This document shows positions 49,111 to 62,200 of a DNA stretch of 64,000 nt, in pieces; position 1 is the first letter of the stretch; each line of letters begins with the position of its first letter. Origin of the DNA: Climacteris rufus. Taxonomy: Eukaryota; Chordata; Aves; Passeriformes; Climacteridae. The stretch spans positions 2,628,266 to 2,692,265 of the forward strand of contig VZRZ01007703.1 of the NCBI GenBank assembly GCA_013398175.1. Direction: 5' to 3'. The notes beneath the pieces are model-generated. The model ran no database searches and was not told where the DNA came from. It worked only from the letters and a program-made list of their open reading frames with translations. The translations under genes and the position numbers were made by a program.

Positions 49111-52100
49111 TAGGGTTATTCAGTAATAAATACTATTAAATTCTTCCTCCTTTGGTCTTGCAGATCTATATATACACTCAAAATCAGACAAAGGCAACTG
49201 TAAGAGAAGAATGGGTCTTACAGTTAGGGCTTGAAGAAGGTGAGACATTTAAAAACAACAAGACAACATGTCAGTGCATGTCTGGCTCTTCTGCTCATCA
49301 GTGAACACTTTTGCTCTGCACCTTTTGCTCTGAGATATCTTACTCAAAAATTGTGCCTCTAAGTTCTGTTCAGTCCTTATGCAGATAAGGGCAGTGTCAC
49401 CAGATCAGCACAATGCAAAATGAAAAGGACAGAAATATGAAGATTCCAAGATAGTTGAACAGGTTAGTGCATGTCACGTGTCCTAATCTGAAGGGACACA
49501 CTTGCTGTAGTAGCACATTTATCCATGTTCAAGTCACTAATATTTCATTTCATCCTTTGATCATAATTGTGATGGATATTGTACACCACTAGAGCTTTGC
49601 TATGATGTAAGTCCTAAATTCAGAAGGCTAGATCAATGAATTGATTGTACATACCTTAGTATGTACAGATGACTCAAAGGTGAATATCAACATCTGAAAA
49701 CATTAAGGAAAGTTAGGACAGAACTTCCAGATTAAATGGAGGTTGTTGCTTTCAGATTGTGTTTTGAATGAGACTTCTTTAAATTAAATGGATTACGAAC
49801 TCAATCCATTGTAATTAGAAAGTACCAAAAGTCCCTGAACTCATACAAAAAGAATACATTTTGGTGGAACAGCTTTCACTAATATATTAAGAACCAAAGT
49901 TTATAACAAGGTCACTTGTAGCTATGTCTGTACCTTCCTACACTTTTGTCAATCACTCCCTGAACTGGTCACAAAATGCTTCTATGTTCTCATTTGCAGC
50001 TCTGGTAATGGGGACATAAATCTGGAGAGTAGAAAGAGTAGAGTAAAATGTAACAAAATGATGTGTTTGCTTGTTGGACTGTATCTCAGCATGGTATTTT
50101 TGTCTACTGACAGATGTGTTGTGGTATCAGGCAAGATCAAAAATAGCTAGTGCAATAAAGTCTGATTTTTAAAAACTTTTTTTTTATACTAGATTTGTGA
50201 AATCCAAGTATTTTTTTTCCCCAAAAATGTGGTTCAAATACAATGATATGTTTCACTTAGATTATTTTCTTTTTGTCAGTAAGGAAAATTTTCAGTGCAA
50301 AAACAGATACTGTAAGAGACAACAGAATGAAGTTTTTTATAGGTGATGCTTAAACCTAATCTCTTAGTCTCTAATTAGAATTTACCAGAAATGTCACACT
50401 GGGGACAAGGGCTGTTCTAGAGGAGGATTTTAATAAATTTAGCAGGAGATGTAGAAATACTCTTGGTTCTTTTCCTGGCCTTGTTTTTTACCTAGTGCAT
50501 CGTGCTTGGCAGATCATTAGCTGTCTTTACCCATTTCCTTGTGAGGAAAATGGAACTGCCAATATTTTTTTTGCCTGGGATCAACGAAACATATACCCAA
50601 CAAAAAAGATGGAATGCTTTATTCTCTTGCTAATAAACATTAATATGAAAAGTAGTAGTAAGACCACTGGTCATGCAGACGTGTAAGGTTTCTTGTTGCT
50701 AAAAAGCAATTTGCTAGTCCATCTCTTCATCAGAAGTACTGACTGGTGGTTCTAAACAAAACTGTGAACTTCCAAAAACTTGAAAGTCATTCACTTGCTA
50801 TGAACCAGAAAATTATGACAAATCCACCATCCAAATTAAGATTCATGCACTCTGGGGCAGGGAGGGAACTTACTCTCAGATTACTTGGTACCATATAATT
50901 ACAGCTATTATTGATCGATTTCGCAGGAAGGAAAACTGCTTAAGTTTGGCTCCAACGCTGTAGAGAGATCTAAGCACAATATTAGCACAGGAAAAAATAA
51001 TTGATTTCTTGTAGCTCCAAAGACTGGACTGAAGACAAATGTACACTTTGCCTGTGGGCACAAACTGCCGAAAATTCAACTTCTTTAGTTCTGTCAGCAG
51101 AAAACACACTGTTTTTTTTCTTTTCTGCAAAATGTGATATGCCCTAGGCTATCAAACACTGTAACAATGTTTTTATTAAACCATTCTAAAAATGGTATTC
51201 TTTGGAAGACCAGAACATTAAACTAATGAGCAATGTAAGTTTGGATTGAAGAGAGGTGGGCCAGGGAAGGAACAACAATAATACCCCTAAAACTGAAGAA
51301 ATTCAGTGAAATGAACATAGACGATGGTGGCGATTCCTGAAATCCTTACTCTATCTTTATTTCCTTTGAAAATAAAATTTCCTGCCAGGATGAAAATTGA
51401 AAAGATTTCAGGACTGGCCTCAGGATGAAAAAGTGAAGTTACACATATATGTGACTGAATGCTTTCTTTTAGAAAACAGGAGGCCAGAAGTGAGTCTCTT
51501 GAATAAATACCATCATTTTGAAAAGGATTAAGCAGCCAAGAGTTTCCTTTAAACTTGAAGTGTGTATTTCAGGGATGTGCCTGAACAGCTGTAGTGAAAC
51601 TCACATTCATGTTGTCTAATAGTTCCATCATCGAAGATTCATGAAACTGACAAAAATGAAATCAAATAAATTCAAATTTCTGTATAACTTACATGAAATT
51701 TTTGAAATTCAGCCGAAGAAAAACTGAACAAACTTCCATTTCTTCATCCTGTGGAACTTCATCCTCATTTTGCCAAGATCTAATGTGCTGAAGATTGCCA
51801 TTTCCATCCCTTACTGCTTGCCAGGGACACAAGGAACCATGGCCTTTTGTATAGGATTTCTCAAACTTGGAATATGTACCTTAAAATTTCAATAAAGCTT
51901 TTGTTTTTATGTCTTGGTAAGATTGACAGTTTTGATCCAGAATGTGGATGAAAAAATGAATAGGAGTCAACACAATTAGTGTGCATTTCACTAAATTTGA
52001 CCTCTTGAGGAACACAAGCAATGCCTTTTTTTGGTGGTAAAGTTCTGCCGAAGCACAGATATGCAGATATATCAGGAAAGACAAACTGTAGGAACACTCT

Positions 52101-52560
52101 TCATTTTCTTGGAAAAGGCAATAAAGAGAGACCATGTGCCATGTCTGGTTCTTCAGACTCAAAAAGGGGCTGGTAAGCCCAAGAATCTGGTTGTTGGGTT
52201 TTGGCGTCTTTTTCCCCAACAGATCATTTGCTTTTGTGAAACTTGTCACCTTTCCCTATAAACTTTGCATTTGTTTTCTTATTTTTCTACTTTTAAGAGT
52301 ATATTATTTCCAACCATCACTAATACTGGATTTTTCTCCAGCATGTGTCAGTCTTTTGAATATGCCATTACTTGCTAATGTACTTAAAATGGACTCAGCT
52401 TTATAGTAGGCCAGACCTCAACAGCTGGACAACTGTTTACTTATCAAGGCTCAGAAAAGATGAAGAAAAGACCTACTGAAGTTCTTTTCAAAAGGATGGC
52501 TTGAAGATAATTCTGAGGAAATACTTTTCCAGATTCTTTTTGCAGATGATCAATGTTTTG
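49111..52560. other. Unassigned AT-rich non-coding DNA
   Basis: No gene or repeat was recognised. The open frames at 50495-50686 and 51861-52406 are short, overlap on both strands and show no domain. Confidence 0.45.
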
Positions 52561-53092
52561 GTTTACTTGTTTGGTTTTTTGGGGTGGGGCATTTTATTTT
52601 GTGTAGTTTGTTAGGGTTTTTTGTGGTGGATACCATCTTCAGGGGTATTTGATCTGAAGTAATAGGTACCTTTCTTCCAGATCTTAATTAAATGAAGTGT
52701 TACTACATGCAGGAGTGGTGTCTAATTGCCTGCAACAGGAACTTCACATCAGCCTGATTGAGTCACCTCTTCTGGAAAGTCCATGGGTTGTTATTTAGTT
52801 ATAGATGGTAGAAATTAATTTAATGCCTATGAAAAGTTTGAATCAATCAGATTTGGTACCTAAAGATTGCTGCCCAACCAATGAGCAGTGTAAGCATGGA
52901 GTAAACAGCAATAGTTTTGTGACTTACGAGGGTGAAAATCAGAAGCATATACATTTATTTTCATGGAGCATAGCTGATCTGCTGGAATCACCTCCAGAGA
53001 ATAAGAATTTAATTCATTATGTAACCCTTCTCTTGTTGTCCTGGTGAGAAAGCAAACATAAGGCTTTCTTTTTTATCTATTCAAGGCAATGG
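52561..53092. other. Unassigned non-coding DNA
   Basis: A G/T-rich low-complexity patch (about 52557-52625, with TTTTTTGGGGTGGGGC at 52575-52590) is followed by ordinary AT-rich sequence. No gene seen. Confidence 0.45.
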
Positions 53093-53158
53093 CAAAAAGA
53101 AAAGAAAAGAAACAAACAAACAAAAAAACAAACAAAAAAAACCACAAAAAACCCCACT
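53093..53158 (+). repeat. A-rich tract ending in AAAACCCCACT
   Basis: AAAAG then AAAC units run into poly-A and end with AAAAAACCCCACTAA. Low complexity; the terminal motif recurs at other A-rich tracts in the window. Confidence 0.9.
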
Positions 53159-53388
53159 AAATCCACAACAAACACTATTTGTAAAAATTAACATGTTTTT
53201 CTTAAAAGGACATCTGCAGTAGGGAGAAGTCAGATTTGATTGCACCGTTAACCTATTCTGTATCACTCTTTCAAAAAAAAGGAATTGGAGCTAAATGATC
53301 CTTTTCAGCTGTCTACCAAAACAATTTTTCCCATCAATTTTATTTAATTTGTTCCTTAGGTTTGAAAATCTGGTTCAACACATTTTGC

Positions 53389-53411
53389 AAAAAAAAAAAA
53401 AAAAAAAAAAA
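53389..53411 (+). repeat. Poly-A tract running into assembly gap
   Basis: At least 23 consecutive A stop at the gap, so the true length is unknown. Confidence 0.95.
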
Positions 53412-53428
53412 NNNNNNNNNNNNNNNNN
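53412..53428. other. Assembly gap (17 N)
   Basis: Undetermined bases lie between poly-A and a CAA/CAAAAC-rich tract. Homopolymer sequencing failure is the likely cause. Confidence 0.95.
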
Positions 53429-53497
53429 CCAACAACAACAAATCCAACAAAAACGCCCAACAAAACCAAACAAAACCAAACAAAACAAAAACCCCAC
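53429..53497 (+). repeat. CAA/CAAAAC-rich tract ending in AAAACCCCACT
   Basis: CAACAACAA, then several CAAAAC units, then AAAAACCCCACTTT. Frames through it are repeat artefacts. Confidence 0.9.
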
Positions 53498-56400
53498 TTT
53501 TCCCTGAGAAAGCATTTTTTTCCTCTTGAACTACTTTTCCTCACACTAGCCTTCCTGATGAAGATTTAATCTCTTTCCCTCTCTAGGTCCTTCATCTCTC
53601 TGGAGGCTACCTTTTAATTAAAGAGTTACTTTGGTTAGGATTATTTATTATTATTTGTTTAAATGTTATTGTTTGTGCTTTGAATTGATTGTCCCTGTAC
53701 AATCTGATCATTTGCTGTGGCACTGAGTGAATTTCTTCTGCTATTGCCTCAGGACATTGCTGCAAACATAATGTTGCATTTGATAAAGATTCTCATGATA
53801 AAAGAATTTACAACAAAGGATAAATTAAATTTTTCTGAAGCTCAATGGCATTAAGATCAGATAATGCCTCTCTTTTTCTCACTTCCAATTCCCATTTGCT
53901 TAGAAAATAGGTTTCTATTTATTTGGACTAATATGAAAAGCACATTGTCATACAGACAACTGCAACATTCACCAGAACAAACGTGCCTTTGTCACCAGTG
54001 TTTCTTTGTAGCTACCCTTCTAGCCATTAACCACAGGCTTAAACCAAGTGGTACTATTTTAGTCCCAGTGCAATTTTCTTGTTCCTGCAAAGAAACACCT
54101 TTTACTGTTCAGTTAAAAGTAAATTGACACTTCCAGCCATTCTATGTTGTAAATTTCTTCCCTTTCATGGTCTTTTACCAAGTTTTTTTCATTGAGTTTT
54201 CAAAGCAATAAATTTCTTTACTTCTTTTGTATTACATCCAGTTTTGCTGATGCTATTGTTTCAGTTCTATAGAAGAGTAAAATAAGATAGAAATATTCCA
54301 TTCTCAGCAACAGCGAAGATAAGCAGGAATGTGCAGGAACAGAAATACATGAGAAGCAGTAGAGAACTTTGCTGTACTTAGACCAAAATAGTCAATGACA
54401 ATAACTTCTGATGCCTCTAATGACTGTGCATGGCTCTTATTTCTGCTGAGTGTTCTTATGAGCCTCAGCATGCATTGAAGCCCCCTTCTAGTGGGCTTTT
54501 AGCACATTGCAGTGGGCTGTGGTTTCATCAGCTCATGAAATTATTTTGGATGAAAATCTGCTCCCATCTGCCAAAAGCCTTCAATTCTGATATCAAATAG
54601 GACAAAACTTCCCGATCCATTTTCTACATAGTCATTGGTGTTCCATTACCTAATGGATATTACCAAAACAGCTGTAAAGCTGCTTGTTACCACAACAATA
54701 TCACAGAAATATGGATTTTCAGAGAAAAAAAGAAATAGCAAGTGAGTCACTTCTTGGCCACACTATATTGTGGTGTTGTGCACAACATTGTATTTTCTAT
54801 TGCTTTATCTAGTCTAGTTTTAGGCATCAAGCATTGCTGTTTCCCTGGGGAGATTATTCCACAGTCTATTACATTTCATTGTTAGCAAGCTTTCGACTGG
54901 TGTGCAGTCCAAATGTCCCTATACTGGAACATCCTAGATCATTTGCTTCACAGAGTAACTTCTAATGACAATGAATTCCAGATCCCTTAGGGGATTTTTA
55001 ATAACCTGTGGGGTTTGGGGGTGGGGAGCTTGTTTGTTTGTTTGTTTGTGGGGTTTTTGTTTGCTTGTTTAAGACAATGAAAGAAAGCAAAAATGACAAT
55101 CATTTCTCAACCTGCAGATGCAAATTGTGTTGAATAGTCACTAGATTTTGCCTGAACTTACTTTTGCTCACTTAATGGGAACAAGAATTCCAGTCTAGAT
55201 ATCTTCTGGATGTGGAGCACTTAATCATTTATATATATTTATTAAGTCTGAATCCTAATCACAGTGATAGTTTTAAGTATTAATTTTGTGCACTGAAATC
55301 AGACAGATTTGACACCAGATCTGCCAGAGAAGTACATAGGCTCAGCATTTCCTAGAGCTTCCACACAGCACAGTACTTCACAGTGAGTCTTCATAGACTT
55401 TCTTCAGTTCCTTTGTGCCATTTGGGGCTGCAATTCACACTTTTTTTTTTCCACCTTGTCTGATAATTTTTTGTTAGTCCCTTCTAAGCAATTTATATTC
55501 CTTTTGTTCTAAAACAGAACAATTTTCTTATCTTGGCTCTGAAAAGACTACATTTATGGCTGAAACCTTGACGTGACCTTAATGTCTGCTGTCTGACATA
55601 TGGTAAATAACACATTACATGAAACTGCAGCATCTACAGACTGTTTTAAAAGACAACATCAAGGTCTAGAGAGGAGTGAGCAAGGAATGATTCCCTCCAA
55701 CATTCTATAGATCTCTATTAATGTGGCTGCTTGAATGAGGAGAGGCAAGATTTTAGAATATCTGGATATCCAAAGTCATGTTTGGCTCTTTTCTATCCAA
55801 ATGGATCTCTACCATTGTGAGGGGAGGCAGTGACAATTGCCTTCATCCGGGATCTTCTCCCTGGGACTTCTATCACAGACAAACTACCCAGATTGTTCTG
55901 TGTTTGTGTTGCAAACTGGGCATGAGTTTAATAATATTGTGGTATCCTCTGTGGACACTCCAAAGAAACATTAAATGTGACTGAACGTAGCTAACGTTAC
56001 TTTCATCAAAGTATTTCCAAAAGTGGATGCAATAGATGTTTATTTTAAGGCAGGTTTAAAAATGCACAGTTCAGCCTAAAAGCTACTATCAACAAGAAAT
56101 GGAATAATTGGTATTTGAATCTCACCTGTATATTACCTTTGAATGTTGTAGCTATACCTGTGCATGAGGACAAAATAGAGTAATTCTCTTCCTCTCTTGC
56201 TTATTGCAGCACTACATAGCAGCAAAGTGTAATGCTGCCTTTTTTCTCCAGGAAGCATGAAGACTACTGATGAATGTCTCCTTTGGCAGCTTTGCTCATG
56301 CTAAAACAAATGCAGAAGAGGCAAGCCCTGATTCCTGCTGCCACCATGGCCTCTGGGGAGTTGCTGGTGCTGGGGAGAAAATGCTGCTGGGTGGTGGACC

Positions 56401-57569
56401 AAGGACAGGCCTGACTGGGTGGACTGGACCATCTAGTGCCATTTTCTGCTTCCATCCAGAATATTTCTGGGACTGGGCTGTCCTTTCCAAGCACAGATGA
56501 TTGCCCGACCCTTAGCTAATAGCCAACAGTAGCTGAAATCACACTGCTATCTGGCAATTACCTCTTCATGTGTTAAGAGTGTGAATTCCAGCAGACTTTT
56601 GACCTTCTGTACTACTGTGTTCTGCAGTGGTTTCCTCAGGAAGGCTGAGGAATACAAGCCACTAAACGGTAATACCTGTCAGATGCCCTGAAGTTACAGT
56701 GAAAAGGAAGTGAAAACATTTTAAAAGTCATTAATGAAGTGTTACAGTAATTGAATTCTAATTAACCAAAAGATAGTTATTTCGTACTTTTGTATGCAGA
56801 CGTATAACTTCTGCTGTCACTCCTAGTTCAGTTATAAATTATTCAGTAATGCCACTTCCATATCATTCCACATTTTAGAAAATCTTACTAGTGGCCAAAA
56901 ATCTGGGGGGTTGGTGGAAGAAAACAGCATTTAGTCTCTGAGACAGTGACACCTAAATGGTTCAGAAGCAATCTGATAGTACAGAACTAATTTTATCATT
57001 TAATAATATTCAAAATTTTTGCCCATTACATTATGCTCCTACTTTCCAACTATGATACAACTGAATTTCTAGGTGGTGAGAGGGTTAGACAGTCCTGTGT
57101 GAGCTCCTGCATCTGGCTCTGGGAGTGACACCTCCACACTGTAGTCTGAAATTGCAGTAGAGGTGCCCCTAGACTTGATTATTTGCATCATGAGGATACT
57201 CCAGCATCCTCTGAACTTGCAAAAGCTGGGAATGAGAGACTGTTTTTAAGATGGACTGCCTCACATGAAACTCCCTAGGACACAACTTTTGAAGTGGAAA
57301 AAAAGGCAAAGAAGCAAAGAAGATGATGAACTTAATCTTTTATTCTTTCCAGAGCCTATCAATCTATTAAGACTTATTCCTTGTGCAATTATAAAGATAA
57401 CATGATTAATATGAAAAACTGACATTCTGATCTCTTCTAAAACTGTGCGAGTAACAGATGAAGGATTCTGTATTTTTTTGGCAAACTGCCTAACTCTTCT
57501 GAAAACTGGGATTGTCCAAGCTATGATCTAAATACACCATATCAAAATTTGCATCTCCAAAAAGGTTTA
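53498..57569. other. Unassigned AT-rich non-coding DNA
   Basis: No gene was recognised. Contents include a (TTTG)n tract at 55030-55070 and a 14-bp palindrome TGTTGTGCACAACA at 54774-54787. A GC-richer patch at 56270-56510 is open in several frames on both strands but lacks any recognisable domain. Confidence 0.45.
55008..55070 (+). repeat. (TTTG)n and G-rich low-complexity tract
   Basis: GTGGGGTTTGGGGGTGGGGA is followed by five TTTG units, GTGGGGTTTTTG and TTTGCTTGTTT. On the minus strand this is an A-rich tract with CCCCAC motifs, like those near 53.1 and 53.5 kb. Confidence 0.9.
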
Positions 57570-57910
57570 CTGGAAAAAGAATGAAGAGTAATTATTTAAT
57601 ATTAGTTTATTTGCAAAACCTGTCATATATTACTTCATTCTTAATCTTTTCTTTAATTACACATTACACATTTAAAATTTAGGGCAAGTTATTGAAAATC
57701 AATAAGGTTATAAATGTAGAATTGGTAATTACTGCATGACTTGTGCAATATCTTATTTGCATAATTCATTTACTGGCAACTTGCATTTTAATTAACCTAG
57801 AATGAGTGCTTCAGTGAAATTGTAATTTACTGTACTAAATTGAAAAAGTTGTCAAATCTTGCACTTAGTCATGCAACTGTGAATTTCATTGTCTATTCAG
57901 AAAGGTTAAG
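57570..57910. other. Candidate conserved non-coding element (octamer and TAAT cores)
   Basis: An octamer ATTTGCAT (57755-57762) lies among many TAATT/ATTA cores (57590, 57655, 57727, 57763, 57790, 57824). The sequence is complex and AT-rich with no repeat signature, the composition seen in deeply conserved vertebrate enhancers. Conservation was not tested. Confidence 0.3.
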
Positions 57911-58979
57911 AGTTGTGCAATTAAGAAGAAGAATTTAATTCTTGAGTCCCAATGTACTATATAAATCTTTGTTTTTTTCCTGGTAAATTGCATTTTTAAA
58001 ATGGTAATGATCAGAAACACTGAAAAATTAATAAGTTTTGCTGACCAAATTTTCCTCTACAGTGTTCTAGACAAAGACATCATAAAATAAAATTATAAGA
58101 AAAAGTTGAGGAAGAGGTAGTCACTTTAACACCTCCCCAGATGTTCCAAGCTGACAATGAAAATACAAATATAGGTAACAGAATCTTCTCCTTCTACTGG
58201 TTAAACTGTGAATATGAATTGCTTGCTTCTTTTTATTCTATATTAAAAAAGAAGGTTAATTCCAGCCTAAGAATACAGCTCTGGTAAACTCAATATCAAC
58301 ATTTTTCAAAACTCTGGAAAGGTTTCAAGGAGTTATTCAACAAAAGTGGACTTAGTTCTTACAGTAGGAAGAAACTGCAGTTAGATTTTTCCTGACCTAC
58401 TTATGCTGTAGCAGTTTAGATGTAAAATCAAATATGCAAAATTCCCTTTCTCATCTATCTCCTGCTGAAAGTCATTTGTATCTTGGATGAATTTTTCCTA
58501 ATCTTTGATTTGATACCAATGTCTGTATTCTTGGAAGAAAATTCCTTAATGGCTTTTCCCCCAAATTTGCATTATAATGTTGCTCAGAATACATTTTTAG
58601 TGTTCACCTGGAAAGCACCGAAAAGACTACATTATTTAATTCTGGTTATCTGTGCTCCGACATAATCAGTTCTTCCTGAAAACCCATAAAAATACAATGA
58701 TTTTTAAAAAGACAGTCATGGTGGAAGTATGTGATCTAATTTACAGCATTCCAGAGCTTGTGAATGTATTGACATAAATACATAGGTAAGTTAATTAAAA
58801 GAAAGCAGTTGCTTTGTAATCCATAAGATAGGAGGTTTTTATCACTGGAGCAAAAAGCACCGACAAATACCATCTTATGCCACTGCCAGGAGATGGGGAA
58901 AGGGGTTCTTTTCTCTTCCTTCCAGGAAGAAAGGTGTTTCTTTTTCCAGTAAGGGAAAAAGTGGCTGTGGTTGGGTCAG
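57911..58979. other. Unassigned AT-rich non-coding DNA
   Basis: Nothing recognised. The last 100-150 bases (from about 58830) may already belong to the LTR that follows. Confidence 0.4.
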
Positions 58980-59262
58980 TTGTGCTCTGCAATGAGTGTT
59001 TTTGCATGTGAATAATTTTTTTTTGGTATACTGTTGTTATCAGTATTGTTGCTGTTACTGTTCATTTTCTTATCTCACTGCTCTTTTCAGTAAATTATTC
59101 TCATCTCAAGCTCTAATTTTTACCTTTTTGTGCCTCCACTTCTCAACTCCATCCCTGGAAAAGGGAGGGGAAGTAGGTGGGAGCAAGTGAGCAGCATCTG
59201 GTTTGAGAGAGTCTCAATGTGGGGGCCACTAAATTGGGGAGTGCCACACCTAAACCATGACA
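58980..59262 (+). mobile_element. 3' part of an avian ERVL-type solo LTR
   Basis: Sequential blocks match an LTR common in bird genomes as I know it: GTATACTGTTGTTATCAGTA, TTGTTGCTGTTACTGTTCAT, TTTCTTATCTCACTGC, CAGTAAATTATTCTCATCTC, then TTTTGTGCCTCCACTTCTC, a GGAGGGGAAG-type purine stretch and the end CACACCTAAACCATGACA. AGTAAA at 59089-59094 takes the place of the usual AATAAA. The sequence after 59262 is not the primer-binding site expected of a complete provirus, so this is a solo or truncated LTR. The 5' boundary is unclear and may lie 100-150 bases earlier. Confidence 0.7.
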
Positions 59263-62200
59263 CAACCAATTTCATCCAATTTCCAGCATAGTGGCTGAGA
59301 TTTAGACAGAAGACATAATTTAGTTTTTTCAAGGCACTTCTATGTCAGCATATGTGCCACAAGATGTAATATAATTTGTCTCCTACACTATTTATGCAGC
59401 ATGCTGTCTGGCACCATAGCCCCTCTAGAGAAAAGGTGCTGACAAATTAAAGAAGCAAGCAACAAGCATTTGATCTTCTGTTTATATTGCTTTTCTCAGA
59501 AAAACAGGAGAACCAATTCAACAGAGATTTGGTTGCAACTGTGTGAACATAGCTCCTGACCTGAGGGGTAAACTGGAATTTCATAGCTTTAGCATCTTGA
59601 TAAATTTAAATACAGCACGGTCTTTTAAAAGAAAAATTTTCCAGAATACATCTTCTCATTTTTTCTGCTCAGGTCATGCATTTTTCTGCATGCCAACAAT
59701 GCTGTTTTATAAGCAGATATGGTGCATGTCATTTTAACCTAGCAAACTTGAGGTAGAACTTTTCAGAAAGGAAAAAAATATAAGCATTTCCTTATTGGTT
59801 TTCCTTCCTATCATCAAGAAAATGCTGCTTGAAGCATGAGAGCTAAGATAGTTCTTAATGTCAAGCTGGCTTACTATGGGACTGTATATCTGTCTGTCAG
59901 ATTGTGCTGAGAGTGAGGGAGATTATTAAGTTTTTATGCAATAAACATCATGAAGTTCTATTTCCCTCTACCTTACCAGATTGTAACAAAATGCTATAGT
60001 GCATGGAAGTGTCAATAACCTCCTGTCTCCAGACTTTAATCCTTACACTGGGAATGGAAGTTCTAACTAAATTTGTTTTCCCAAACAGATACAGTGATTA
60101 TAACGCACTGGATATATTTTACTTACTTCAATATTTGCCTTGATTATCTGAGGTGAAAAATAGGAACAATAGAGACAAATAAAAAGAAAAACCTTGTAAG
60201 GTACTATTTTTGCTTTGGAAAAAGCCCTCGTTTCTGTTCCAAGATTCAGGCTTCTGCAATGAAGTGTTCACCAGTACCTGAACAAGTTAATTGAAAACTG
60301 TCTTGGACATCTCTGATTGCTGCTGTGAGTGTAAGGGTGGCATTTGATTGGCGAATCTACATAACTTGCAAAGGAAAAAAGGGGCTAATGTAGATCAAAA
60401 CTGGGGCTTAGGCACACAACCACAATTAGTATCGTTGCAAATTAGACCCTCCATGCTGAGGCAAGTAACTGTGTGTGAACTGCTCCCAGATTCCTAAATG
60501 TTAAAGACCACGTGGCTTAAATTACTGCCCAGTGACAAAGTTAAGTTGTGGCATTACCTATATGTGTATGCAAAACCCTCTGGATTAATGAACAAAAGAC
60601 TGTGGCTCAACTATGGTATCATAATGTGACTCCCATGTTGCAGGCTTTCACATATTGTTGAAAAGAGCTTAAACATTTAGCCTTTCTTTTTTAGCAATAG
60701 CTACAAAAGAAAACTGTGCTGTATAAGCACATAATCTGTTTTCCTAATGTGCCTTGTGACATCTCTTGTAATGGAGATCGTAAATTCTCAGCATCAGTTC
60801 AGCCCCTTGCACCTCTGAGAATCAGAAAAGAGGATATATTCACATGAGATGGCCACGCCTTTCTCTCAGATCTGCAGAAATCCTTCAGATGACAATGTCT
60901 TCTGATAATATGGGTTGGATACAAATCTTTGTAGTGATGAAGGGCGTGTCTATAGTGCATTCTCTAACAATGTAGTTTCTCTTAACATATCGTATTTGTA
61001 TTTTAATTTAATTAAATTAGATTTCTTGTTTCTTTTGAAGTTTACTGCAGCAAGAATAAGTTCTATTGTCCGTGTAACATCTCTTTCTTAACTTCTCCTT
61101 GCTTATTTCTTAAAGGCTCAATATTTTTATTATATTTCTGCTCCTCACTTTTCCTGTTACTTTACACTGATCTGTCTGTAAAATGGAATTTCAGAAAAAG
61201 ATGAACTCATCATTCTTCTATTTTAACACAACATTCTGTTTGTAGAACTACTTTAATATCTATGTGTATATAGCTATTACCTTTCTGCTGCACTCAGTGG
61301 TTACAGTGGAATTGTGCTGTATTGAAGCAATGGAAATTTCTATCTTTACTGACCAGGCTTTTAGTGAAAGAGACTCAAATATATGAACACAAAGTATTTT
61401 ACAGTTTTTGCAGATATGTAAATGTTTACAAAGGAAATATTAAAAATTAGTGAGAATAAAAAATATTCACAGTATTCAGATGTCACAGTATTGGAAGAAA
61501 AAGGTCCAAATAAACATGATGGAAACAAAACACTGAAAGAAGAGTTTTATCCACTATGTAGAATGGTTGGGGCCCTGTGTGTGGACAACTCTTCTACCAG
61601 AATCCTTCCAAATTAGTTGTTTTTTGGCTCAATAGTGTCACTAGCACGGGTTATTACAGCTGTGATGACCAGATCCTTTTAAACTAACAGCTCAAGAACC
61701 ATTTTCAGATGGAAAGTTGTGCTTTTCAGATATGTAAGTGCACGTATTGCATAAGCAGAAAGTGAAACAAAAAAGCTAACTCTTCTGAACCATCACCTTA
61801 CTTCTGAATTAAATCAATTTCTTTCACCTGTGAAAGTATAATTAATTACCAGATGAAAGCTCTAAGCATATGCTTGCAAAATATAGTAAAGGATTAATAA
61901 AAATAATGCTCCTTTTCTGAGTGCCACTCTTCTTCCCCTTGGTATGTTAAACACTAAAACTAGTTCTCAGGCAATATTATAAACTTACTGTAGGAATTAA
62001 ACCTGGAAAAGATTCCCAGTAAGTAAGTTAACCAGTCCCTGTCATTAGTGGCATAGGATAGACCAAACCTGGATTTCAGAGGGTTTTTTTGTGTCTCTAC
62101 ACCACAGCTAAAAAGCTTCCCACGGGGCTGAGCAAGTCAGAAACTTGCATATGATAATATGAGTTGCTCTGGGGATTTGAAAGGAAATCTAAAAAAACCC

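Noticed and set aside
56264..56500. GC-richer patch with open frames on both strands as a coding exon
   Set aside because: No recognisable domain or credible splice pattern. The open frames on both strands reflect composition.
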